Source: Paracentrotus lividus (lineage: Eukaryota; Echinodermata; Echinoidea; Camarodonta; Echinidae). From it: a DNA stretch of 64,000 nt. A model generated the notes under the pieces. The model had not been told where the DNA came from, searched no databases, and worked only from the letters and a program-made list of their open reading frames with translations. Below, in pieces: positions 35,440-45,922 of the stretch. The stretch is from the NCBI GenBank assembly GCA_940671915.1, contig CALNVZ010003433.1:23238812-23302811 (forward strand), in the 5' to 3' direction. Each line of letters opens with the position of its first letter. Position 1 is the first letter of the stretch. The translations under genes and the position numbers were made by a program.

Positions 35440-35555
35440 AGGGTGAAGCGAGGCAAATATAGAAACATGTCTTGCAGAGAGGTTTCAATGAAGTAGTGAG
35501 TATTGAACCGTGTACCTTGTGATCAGCATTGTGACTTAACCACTAGACCAAAATT
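35440..35555 (-). mobile_element. tRNA-derived SINE head
   Basis: On the minus strand GGTCTAGTGGTTAAGTCACA matches a tRNA A-box and D-arm, and CACGGTTCAATACTC matches a B-box, about 35 bp apart. Flanking text does not continue into an intact tRNA. A short degenerate SINE copy. Confidence 0.65.
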
Positions 35556-36639
35556 TTCTTTTTTCAATATATACATGTATATGAAACTCCTTTGTATGAC
35601 ATTTATTTTCAGAGAATAAACCATCTTGTGTATGAATACTGATAACATGTTGAGAGTGGCAACTGTACAATGTAGATTAATTCCTTTTGATGAAACTTGA
35701 AGCAATTTGTAGTTTAAGATCTTGCTAAAGAAGCTATGTAGTGCTTGGTTAGGATGGAAACCACTAACATTGTCATCGAAAGTCAAGTAAATGTACCACT
35801 ATACCTCCGGAAACACCTTTCGGGGATAAACTTTCTTGAGTGTGAATGCGGTGCTAGACCCCCACTGTCCATCCGTCTGGTGATTGGTGTGAAGCTAGGC
35901 GACTAGTGACTAGCTTTTATAATGACTCACGCTCCTCCTAGCTTCATTCATTCAAATCTCAAGGCTGATAGCGTAGTGGTTTAATCAAAGAATGGAAGAC
36001 ATTTCTTGCTAAGCTCCAATCTTCTTCGTTTCCAACCAGTTGCTCACGTCCTTCGTCTAGACTCTACTGGTGTCTTTGAATTGAAGAGGCTCTCTAACTG
36101 ACATTTACATTGTCAAGCATTGCGCTATATTAAAGGAGGGAGTATTCTTAATCTGAATTTCGGACCATATTCGTCTCCAGAATCGACTAAAATCGTATGC
36201 TAAATTGTGTGCGTACTCAAGAGACTAGCACACCTGAAAATATTCTAGTAAATTTAATATTACTTTATTTATTGGTCTCAGAAGACAGAAATATGTCTTT
36301 CCTATTTCTAAGTTTGAATTTCAGCGATATCTTTTGGGCAAAATACACAATGTATAAGTATATTTCCCTCTTTTTCACTAAATGCCAATTACATGCATAT
36401 GTCATCATCATGGCAAAACTTTCAAGAGTTTTATCCAATGAAAACTTAAGTATTATGAAAATGTGCTTTTTGAATATTTTTTAGGCATTTTTATCATTAT
36501 GCTGACATAATAGAATATAATAAACATGGTCACACATTTCATTATGATATTGTCTCAATATTTTTGCTTCATTCTTACGTTTGATGAATTTCTAGTAGTT
36601 TACAATGCAGCAAGTTACATGTCGATGAAGTACAAGGCA

Positions 36640-36960
36640 CTGTCATCTTGTTCCTTATGAACACATGCACTGGAATGCAATAAGCAACATTCAACTTAAC
36701 TAATCGCCAATCGATCCAGCCATAGCAACAAGCCTTAATGATGATTGGATGAAATAAATCGGATGAAGACGAACGAGATGCGGAATTAATGATGACAAGC
36801 GGACAGCGCATTATCGGAAAAGATGGATCAGAGACGGGGAAAGAACGTCAACGATTGAACAAACAAAACACAGCACGTTACATCACAGGCATTTAATGGC
36901 TGTCCTAAGTAATTGAATGCGATTAGCAATTAGGCTACAGTTTCATGGCTTTGTATGGGG
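36640..36960. promoter_or_regulatory. Candidate regulatory element B
   Basis: High-complexity, stop-rich stretch with dense homeodomain-like and PBX-like sites: AATCGATCCAGCC, TTAATGATGATTGGATGAAAT (the same 20-bp word as candidate A with one change), GGAATTAATGATGACAAG, GCATTTAATGGC and GTAATTGAATGCGATTAGCAATTAGG (split here by description). It looks like a deeply constrained developmental enhancer, but conservation was not testable. Confidence 0.4.
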
Positions 36961-38568
36961 AATACATTTTTGAGTATTTTTCAGTTCATTTGAAATGCCA
37001 ACATTGATAATCGTCAAACATGAAAAGAGATTCTGTAGAGTGTAGGCCTACATAAGAAAAATGTTATTAATTGTTAAAGGATTTGTATACTGTATCTACC
37101 AAATAAACTCTCAATCTCATTAAACTTAATCTGAGCAGGGGTAAGGGAGATCTTAAAATGTTAAATGATTATAATTGATATCTTTCTGTTAACATTTGGA
37201 ATGTATTTCACATCTTTTCCTAAAATACGTACTGAACCAGGGTACTAAATTTCGCTCATATAGTTGAACTGCTTGACTCTACTCATTCATGTGTGTTTGC
37301 CTGTCTTTCAAATCCCAATTTTAAATGTCGTTTGAATAAAAAGTTGAATATTAAAGTTTTATTTGAAGTTCAGTCTTGTCAAAACTGAACATCCAGAGGG
37401 ATATTAATAATATTTCAAGAAAGTAGATTAGCGTCACAATATCAAGTCCTTGCAGTTAATAATTGTAAGATGTCCCCTTAAAATATGTCCACATACAGAG
37501 ATACATGTAGGTCTAATAATAAATATTCAAAGCTCCATCCTTCAACATTTTATGAGGTACGTGGGTAAAGGTATATTTGTTAGATCGCAGCAAAGTTAAA
37601 TCAACAAATGCATGGATGTGTGTACCTTTCAAGGCCAGCAATGCCCCTTATGTTAATACGAGTCGAAATATGAAATGAATAAACTCATAAAATTGATTAA
37701 ATCTAAGCAGTGAGTTGACTCCGCAGATCCAAAGTATGCAAGCCTTCAGAATTAGGAAAAATCAGAAGGCATGAATCATAATGCATGTCAAAGTCTGCAG
37801 AAGCAATTTTAAATCACAAAAGATAGAAGGATACACACTTGTGAATGTATATCATCAACAGACTAATGTTGAAAAATATTTCAAACATCCCATTTTTGAA
37901 ATAATTATTAAATACATTACATGTTTAAAAATTTGTGATGTTTAATAGTACTTTTGCTTTACTTGACTGATGAAAAATCAAGATAGAATCATTACATCAA
38001 TTATTTTGATCAAGATACATATGTACACTGAAAAAAATTGCTCAGAGAGAAGAATTTGAATGTTGGAATAAAATTTTGATGTAAATTTCAAGATACTTTT
38101 GAATTCATCATCAAAGAATTGATTGCACAGCCAAGTAGCAATTTTTACTACACATTTGATATATTGTATCATGTCGTTCATGAACCCCCTTTATACAAAC
38201 AAGGCATTTTGTTTTATTATAAAGCAAGGACCTTTCATTTACTCCTGCTCAGCCCTCGTGAAAATGAAAATGTCTCTTGTGTTTACAGTGAAGACCCAGT
38301 AATTGCAATCAGTCAGATCCCAATGGCAGAGAAATGACACCTTGTTTATATCTGCCGATACAAATAGAACAGTTTTCAATGTCTTGTTGATATCTGAGAT
38401 GGGAGATGAGGGATATTTGTATTACTGGTAATGGTTTCGTAGTAGGTCAGAAATTGATCGTAAACAATGGTGCTATAAAATGCTAATGAGCCTAATTAGG
38501 AGCAAGTTCTTACCCTCATATTTTTCCTACACACTCATACCGATACAAGACACTCTCTTGAGGGTGAA

Positions 38569-38913
38569 GGTTCCATGACAATTACTCCAGCGACAATTGC
38601 TCCGCTCCAAATTCCATACACTAATAGAATGACCAACTTTAACCCTGGATTTGACACTATAACCTGCCCTAACCCCAACCCTAAACCTAACCTAAAAGCC
38701 TATTGCAACCCTAACCTTACATCTTAGATGAAATGAAGACCTGGGCATTTCATCAAAGGACTTGTCAGACAATTTATCCGACAAATTTGCTCTCAGCCAA
38801 TCAGATGCAAGCATTTCAGTAGCTTGTAACAGTTTGTCGGATAAAACATCCGACAAGTCCTTTGATGAAACGCCCCCCAGAGCAATTGTCACAGGAGCAA
38901 ATGTTGTGTAACC
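38569..38913. mobile_element. MITE with GACAATTGCTCC-type termini
   Basis: Left end GGTTCCATGACAATTACTCC then GCGACAATTGCTCC; right end GAGCAATTGTCACAGGAGC then AAATGTTGTGTAACC, the inverted counterpart. The interior has CCCTAACCCCAACCCTAAAC. The same family is found at 1908-2090. A second, smaller palindromic element is inserted at 38753-38877. Confidence 0.75.
38753..38877. mobile_element. Palindromic MITE nested in the 38569-38913 element
   Basis: GGGCATTTCATCAAAGGAC and TTGTC at the left pair with GACAA and GTCCTTTGATGAAACGCCC at the right. Inside, TTATCCGACAAA pairs with TTTGTCGGATAA. Non-coding. The host MITE's own text resumes directly after it (AGAGCAATTGTC). Confidence 0.78.
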
Positions 38914-39433
38914 TCTCTAAAATCCTATTGCAATTTCAATTATTATGGGGTCAAATAATTTCATATTGGATAACTTGCATTCATGGCAATAAACCCCATG
39001 TAGAGTATAAACAAAAGTGATATAAAGTGGTAATGAGCATAACAACTTCTATCCCTTAAACAAATTTAGTTTGCCTACACTCTTTTCAAGTTAATGTAGA
39101 TAAGATAAAAAAGACTTTACGACATTGCAAATTATATGTCATTACAGTTCAATTTAGTGTTGTTTACAAAGTGACAATATATTTAGACGATTTGATATAA
39201 GACACACAACAACAACATACAAGTAGGAGCAACTATGATAAATAGTAGCACATTATCTACATTTTAAATAAGGCTGATAATGGTTTGCCGATAATACGAT
39301 GCAAAAAAGAGTCTTTATTCTTATTCAAATTTGCATTTCTTTATGGAATATTGAGAAAAAACTTTTCACCTGTTAATAACACACCATCCTGCCATGTCTT
39401 CCCAATGTAACGACCAGTTATCTACTTTATAAG

Positions 39434-40409
39434 TAGGGATGTCCACTAAAATTTTAAGTTATTTTTAAGTTGTTTTTGCTAGGCTTATTGGATAGAGCAT
39501 TTTAAAAGAAAGATTTTGGTACTTGAATTATCACAATTGGATGTTCCATTTCAAAGATATGACCCAAAGAGTGTCTCAGATTACCAATGAGCTGCTCGAA
39601 CACTTTTACAAGTTTCAGACAAAGCCAGAAAATGCAATAAAAGCTCAAGTTTATGGTCCTTTTGTCTTCGATTTATTCAACCAAATCATACCAAACATTT
39701 TCTATGTGTGTATCAACATGAAATGAGATTATAGTAACATAATTGAGGCGTATGAGTAGATTATACAAAAAGTTATGGCAGTACAAAACTGATGGTTTGA
39801 CAGCTATGTCACCGTATGTGATCCAATATGACCACCGTGGAAAAATACTCCATAGGGCATGTTTCAATAGGAACACCCTAGACAATAGGCTATTTCATGG
39901 TGGTGTGGCTCAGAGCTGAGTGTTGGAGAGGGTAGAGTAATTTCAAAACTTAAATGGCCAGTGGTAAACATTGTTCTTTGTTTTTCACCCCAATACATTT
40001 TTTGTTCAAAAATAGTTAAATTTTATAGATATCCACTTTTCCTTATCTGAATCTATTCCAATCATGAGAAATTCCAGTTATAACACACATCACACAGAAG
40101 CATCACTTTGAACACGCTGTAGATTTTTTCATATCAATTTTTTCAACAGGAAAAGTTGATCACCTGCTGAGGTATTTTCTAAGGAAGAAACTGACCAATT
40201 AGGAATAAAAATGATTGATATTTACCACTGGCCAAATGACAATTTCGAAAGCTCTTGTTTGTGGGAAATTTTGCTATTTCTCTGCCTGTGTATTATTGAG
40301 TAGGCAGTGCATGGGTTATTGTTTGCATTGTAAATGCATGGGTGACTACATCCATACAGTGAAGTGGAAACCGTTCTAGTGGCTTTTTGCTTTTGTGTGG
40401 ACATCCCTA
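39434..40409. mobile_element. hAT-like non-autonomous element, 976 bp
   Basis: The terminal inverted repeat TAGGGATGTCCAC is exact at both ends. The flanking heptamer TTATAAG (39427-39433 and 40410-40416) is a target duplication or the 7/8 remnant of an 8-bp one, as made by hAT transposases. TIRs starting (C/T)AGGG fit hAT. No transposase frame is present; the 67-codon frame at 39523 shows no family resemblance. The right-hand duplication overlaps the end of the next element. Confidence 0.82.
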
Positions 40410-40410
40410 T

Positions 40411-40603
40411 TATAAGCCAATATTTTCGCGTCCAGATATTTTCGCGATTTTTTACTAGTTGGGGAAATTCGCGAGAGCAAATTTTCGCGATTTTGGTGAT
40501 GATTTCATTACTATAAATAGCCGTGTACTGAAGTGGAAATTTTCGCGAAGACCAACTCGCGAAATTCGCGAAAATAAAGTCACCGCGAAAATAACCACTT
40601 ATA
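40411..40603. mobile_element. TTTTCGCG-type palindromic MITE
   Basis: Left end TATAAGCCAATATTTTCGCG; right end CGCGAAAATAACCACTTATA is its inverted, slightly diverged partner. TTTTCGCGA words occur repeatedly in both orientations (40434-40580). About 193 bp, non-coding. Confidence 0.8.
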
Positions 40604-40609
40604 CAGTAA

Positions 40610-43600
40610 ATTATCTGACCAATTATTAAAAAAAACATGTGTAAACAACATGTTTTTTCTTTTGTTTCCCCAAGGTCTATGTAATACTAACACTCCTATA
40701 AACCTCACAGAAAGATAATCATAATCGATTGAGAGGGTTAAGTAGGTTATGTTTGAAGCCAGAAGGTCATGAACACAACAGGTTTTAGATTCTATAGGTT
40801 TATAATACATGTAGGCCCATGTAATACTTTGGACAAAGCATATTTCAATGTACACACTCTTTCAAAATGGCAACCTCAAACAAATTTGGATTGATGACAG
40901 ATGAAAATAAATTAAGAAGCATGGTGAGGTGTTAAAATAATGACTACTTTTGTATTTGTCAATTTTTTCTTCTTTTTGTATTTGTATGCCATTTATATTT
41001 CAGAGCAGCCAAATATGCAGTGCTTTAGCATAACATGTAACCTGGGTCGACAATGGCAAATGTAGTTAAATGTATTGCCAAAGGAAGCTGGTGCTATGTT
41101 GGGATTCAAACCCCAAACCTTTTGAATAGAAGTTAACTGAGTGAAGAACATGTACAACACCTCTAAAAGCAAATTATCTTATCATCTACTATTTTGGGCA
41201 GAAATAAATAGATTGTATTGGACCTCAGATTTGGTAATGCCTTTCCAAAGGAAATGGTGATGGGCTGGGGATCTAAACACCCAATTTCTATACAGAGTTT
41301 AGCTACATTGTATAGGGCTAAGCAGTGGTATTTTCATAGAAGTTCCATATCATACTTAGGGATGTATGAAAAGGGCCCCATTTTTAAAAAGGAGTCAGGG
41401 TATTAGTTTACCAATCTGCATTGGGAATTCCTTTGTGTCATATACATATCCTGAGTGTACAACTTTTTGCAGGACAAGACATACCTATAATCATCAATTC
41501 TCAGAAGAAATGAATCTTTCAAGCCCTACATATGAGGGTAGGCTTTGTTGAGCATCATTTAAATCTTTACGAGTCTCTGATTCTACTACTGCGCTGAAGT
41601 ACACTGTACTCTGTATTGACAAGCACTCTTCAGGTAACCCCCAATGCAGAAAGATATTGTATACGAACTGATTCGGAACGCAAACATTTGATTCATCGTC
41701 AGTTATCTCTATTCGTTTTGCTTTTACGATTGTTTTGTTTGCACATGCATGGCACAAAGAATAATGCAAACTCGGAGTGGCACAAACAAAACGGAAACTG
41801 TTTTGCTGCTGCTGTAACAGTCTTCAACAGTGCAAAGCATTCGTATGGGTTTTTATAAATGGTAGTAGAAAATGAACTGAGGAAGTGCTTACGAAGACAT
41901 AGTATCAGAATTTTAGGATAGCCGATCTGTTGAGAGCCTTTAACTCTATAGTTTTACATACATTTAATGCCTTTCCACAGTTCCAGAAATAATTGAACAC
42001 ATTAAAATGTTTCAAGCTGAAATTTCAAACCCAACAAGGACATAAATATAACTTTTGTGATTTGGCTCAATAACATTTTTTCAAGCCTTCAAAACTATAT
42101 TAAATACATGAATGAGAAATTTTCTTCTGAAATTACATGCATGGGGAATATATATGTACATAATCTGCAATGAAAATGTCCTTAAAGTGCTAGATTTGTT
42201 TTTCGAATTTGAAATAGTTAAATTGGCAACTGTTGATCAATATCAAAACTGCTTTTCCATAATTAGCAAAAAATCCTACCATGTTGGAAATTAAATTGTC
42301 CATTGCAGTTACAAAATGCATCCAATGTTGCAAAATTTGAAGAAGAAAATATGAATAAACAACCTTATCAAAATTCCTGCCATGATTGTTGATACATTAT
42401 GAATTTTGGGAACATTTCCATTTTGTTGTACTAATCTTCAGGTTAATAACAGGTCTTGGCATTAATCATGTTACATACCAGCTCAATGACAGGCAACATT
42501 AACCACAGCTGATATCAAAGGGAAAATTTTGAAAATGGGGGAAATTGCAAACGGCTGTTGAGCGATTACATTGAGAAAAAAAACGTTAATTTTCCTAGTA
42601 GAAATCTTCAAAATAATATTTTGTTCCCCAAGTGGTCTTCATAACAATAAGGTTCAAGCCTGTTGTGCTACTGTATATTTATGTACACAAATATCGGAGA
42701 GAGAAAACACAATTTGTTTCTTCATACAGAGGATGAATAAAAAGGCTTTGAAATACTCCCACCCCCCCCCCCCCCCCCCCCATAACAAAAAATGAAGGGC
42801 CAAGGCATCCAAATCAGGGGTCTTTACAACAAAGGTTCAAGGGCAATGTGCCGATTGATGCATTTACTAAGGCCATATGATGCTTGGTTCAACAAGTTAA
42901 AAGCTCCTGGTTTTGCCATTACAAGGATTGATGGATAATAATAATTACCAATCTACAATCATGATATTCAAGGTTAAATTGAGGTGAATGTGGTAAGCTG
43001 GGATTCCAATATTTCTTCCAAATTGGCTGATTTGTAATTTATTTTATCGTTCCTAGATATTTTACTTTTTCGGACTACATGTACATGACGTCTGTAAAAA
43101 TATTGACAAATTTATTTTTTGTCTCCTTTTTATCTGGGCAACAATTTATGTGAATAGGAAAATTTGAATCAATATACTTTTAATGATGTCATAATGCTTA
43201 ATTTCATATCACATGTTGCCTGCATGAATGATTACAAATATTTCAACCTGTTCTTATAAAACACATTGAAAAAAAACATAGAAAAGTATAAGACTGCATT
43301 TTGTTTGCATAATGTCACTTTGAAGAAGCAATTATTGGTCATTTCATCAACATCTTGTTGGTAGAAAACCAATAAGTTAGAGATTGAAGGAGAGAGAGAG
43401 AGAGAGAGATTGCAGGTGGTGAGGGAGAAAGAGAAGGCATAGAGAGAGATACAGTGGTCAGAGTGGGAGAGAGGAAGAAAGTGGGAGAAAGACAGGGGGA
43501 AATACATGAAAATACACTTCTGGTGTTCACACTGTGTCCCCATTTACTGGGAGAAGAGGGGGGGGAGCAATCTTATCTTTTTCGACAACCGAGCGTCCAT

Positions 43601-44125
43601 ACTGTGTTTTTGAATCTCTCATCCAAAAACCCAACATGTTAGTGCATTGGGGAGACTGGGAGAAGGAGAAGGAGAGAGGAGAAATCAGAGAGATGGGAAG
43701 GGATGGAGAAAAGAAGAGAGCTTGGAAGACAGAAGTAGAAGAGAACTGTGTATTTAGCAGGAGCCTGCATCAATCTCAAGTCCCCTCATCATGTCATTGA
43801 TGAGAGCTCTCATCGGGATGACGACGGTAATGAGGCAAAGACAGCTCACCATCTGATGAGAGATTCCTTGAAAAACTAATGAATTATGATTCTCTGATCA
43901 CATGATCCCATACCCTCTCCTATGACCAATTAGGCAGCCTTTGATGTTTAGCGCAATAGAAGAGTCAACACTTTCTTTGCCCTACTATTCAATGGTTTCA
44001 AATACAGATATTAAAGATGAATTTTGTCGCCTTGCTGCATGAAGGTACTTAGTGTATAAGCGTTGCCATTGCCCTAAGTACCTAAGGCGATGAATTGTGT
44101 TTGACTTGGTAAATTAGAAGCACTG
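40610..44125. other. AT-rich non-coding stretch
   Basis: No gene seen. Holds a poly-C tract (42763-42781) and a GA-rich purine block at 43388-43500 with a further one at 43650-43750. Frames over the purine blocks are Ser/Leu- or Arg/Glu-rich repeat shadows. 43790-43990 is higher in complexity and might be a regulatory element, but no specific motif is compelling. Confidence 0.55.
41020..41130 (-). mobile_element. tRNA-derived SINE fragment
   Basis: On the minus strand GGTTTGGGGTTTGAATCCC carries a B-box-like core. It is followed by CAGCTTCCTTTGGCAATAC and TTGTCGACCCAGGTTACATG, the same body phrase (CGACCCAGG) seen in the SINEs at 2.1 and 44.2 kb. The head is incomplete. Confidence 0.6.
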
Positions 44126-44500
44126 TATCTCTAATTATAAAAATCGGAAATCCCCTGGCCTAGCACTTAAGATCCTTGAGCAAGGCATTTAACACTGCTT
44201 AATTCTCCCCACCCAGGTGTAAAAATGGGTATCACTCTAGACAAAAAGGTTCCATTTGGGTACCCTTTTTGGTGCCCATGAACACCTTTGGGGTGCCTAT
44301 TAGCACCTTAAGGTGCTCACCAGGACCTAAAATGCTTAAGGTGCTTTTGCGCACCTTTTTTGTACTAAAAGTGGCTTATTGGCACCCATTTGTAGGGTGC
44401 AGCTATTGTGGAAAAGGGTGCTAAATTGAACCTTTCCTTAGAGTGTACCTGGTAGAATGCAAACATCATTGTATGTACCTAAAGACTGGATGGAATGCTT
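44126..44500 (+). mobile_element. SINE interrupted by a MITE
   Basis: The first part (44126-44232) includes CTTGAGCAAGGCATTTAACA and CCACCCAGGTGTAAAAATGG. The text resumes after the MITE with CCTGGTAGAATGC near 44449. In intact members of this dispersed SINE group these phrases are contiguous (…AAATGGGTA-CCTGGTAG…), so the MITE split the copy. The polymerase III head is not clearly preserved. Confidence 0.65.
44233..44445. mobile_element. MITE with CACTCTAG termini inside a SINE
   Basis: Left CACTCTAGACAAAAAGGTTC and right GAACCTTTCCTTAGAGTG are inverted partners, then ATTTGGGTACCCTTTT pairs with AAAAGGGTGCTAAAT. The inside has many AGGTGC/GCACCT words in both orientations. TA lies at both outer junctions (GGTAT… and …GTGTACC), consistent with a TA target. 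Confidence 0.8.
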
Positions 44501-44689
44501 TTCAAGGGAGTGGAGAATGTGCACACATTGTGTCCAGCAAACCTGAATCCAAAGACATAACATGTTTGTAAGCATCCGTTATCACTCATTTCCCTTTCTT
44601 CAATTTTGTAAACTGAGAACCAAAAGGATTGTACCTGTAAGTTTTTAAAAAATAAAGATATTTCAAAACCTCAGATGGTCAAAGCACTG

Positions 44690-45000
44690 TTATGACAGTG
44701 CAAATGGTAAAACATAAAAAACATGTATCACCTCTGGTAGTCCATGCTCCAAAAATGCTCCAAATTTTATTGTCCCGAAACGGATATTTCTTTTTTGCCC
44801 CTCTTTCTCGTCGGCACCGGCAGCTGCTGAAGCAGCACCAGATGGACGTTGCTCTATCCCATTCTTGTTGAACGCCGAACAAGGTAGCAGCAACTATCAT
44901 TTTTTAACGTCTTTTGGTATGACTTGGCCGGGGATCGAACCCCAACCTCCGATTATGAGGCAGATGCTCTCTAGTCTAGTAACTTTATTCAAATGTAACC
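44690..45000 (-). mobile_element. tRNA-derived SINE, well preserved head
   Basis: On the minus strand the head reads GAGAGCATCTGCCTCATAAT, GGAGGTTGGGGTTCGATCCC and CGGCCAAGTCATACC. The B-box GGTTCGATCCC is perfect, and the A-box position (CTAGAGAGCATCTG) is recognisable. The body continues with AAAAGACGTTAAAAAATG, GTTGCTGCTACCTTG and TTCGGCGTTCAACAAGAATG, a sequence typical of a SINE family abundant in marine deuterostomes. Frames over it (67-73 codons) are not genes. Confidence 0.82.
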
Positions 45001-45508
45001 AAACATATATATAGTTTTGAAAGAAAAAGAATCAGCTGACAGAACCCAGCATGGAATGACTATCCAGAGTACAGTATATTGTCTTTCATCAGCATTTCAT
45101 TTATTTTCCTAATGTACATGTATCTTTCAATTTTTTTTTTTTTTTAATATTTGAATAAACTTCGGATAAAGCTCATTGTGAGGAAGCTGATTGACTCCAC
45201 ACCCCATGTGGTACCAGTTAATTTCAAAATATAACTAAAATTTGTTCTTATGAATAAACCAAGCGCAAATTGACTTGAACAAAAAACATTAACTCTAATG
45301 GGCAGGTGCTGATGTAGCATGGCATTCTCCATCATTTTCTGGCCACTCAAAGAAATTTAAAGAAATTGCTTATAAATAACAACCATACATCACACTGAAA
45401 TCAAATACTCGCTACATTCTACAAAACACTGTAAATGAGCATAAATGTTAGATTATGTTATTGTGCTGCCCTTTTGCAGCCGTAAGGCAGAGAAGTCAGT
45501 ACTCATTT

Positions 45509-45922
45509 TTTAAAGGGATTTGGTAACTTTGTGGAGGCTGATTTCAATGATTTGTTGAATGTGATACTATGTTCACAAAGATTAATTAAAGGGCCTGGAT
45601 TTCAAACATTTTTCACAATATGATCCTATCATTAAGAAATCTATGACTAAATAGAGCCTTCTGCCATTTTCCGAACAGTATCAGGGTATGCTTTAGTCTA
45701 ACACTGCATTTCACTGAGGAAAGAGAGTCTGGTATTTCTGGTCACTTATAACATTTCATTTTTTGTGAAGCATGTCATGATGCTTGCAAATGCATTTTTC
45801 AGGGCTTCATTTTTACATATAATCATTTACACATAGCATACAATGTACATTGTACCCTCCCCCCCCCCCCCGTGTTGATTTTTTTTTTAAGCCCCTGCAA
45901 AGTTATACTGAATCCCTTTAAA
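45509..45922. mobile_element. TTTAAAGGG-type MITE, 414 bp
   Basis: Left end TTTAAAGGGATTTGGTAACTT and right end complement (CAAAGTTATACTGAATCCC then TTTAAA) are inverted partners. The interior is AT-rich with a poly-C tract near 45859. Related in its termini to the elements at 60857 and, more distantly, 28414. Confidence 0.75.

Larger units (their letters stand above)
31811..38568. other. Long AT-rich non-coding stretch with candidate enhancers
   Basis: No gene is supported. Apart from the separately listed elements it contains C/A homopolymer runs at 33170-33200 and 33350-33362 and a GA-rich run at 33985-34020. Scattered TACATGTA palindromes are present. Frames of 60-116 codons are all AT-rich and without family resemblance. 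Confidence 0.6.

Noticed and set aside
44900-44990. Functional tRNA gene on the minus strand
   Set aside because: The B-box is perfect but the cloverleaf is incomplete and a SINE body follows; it is a SINE head.
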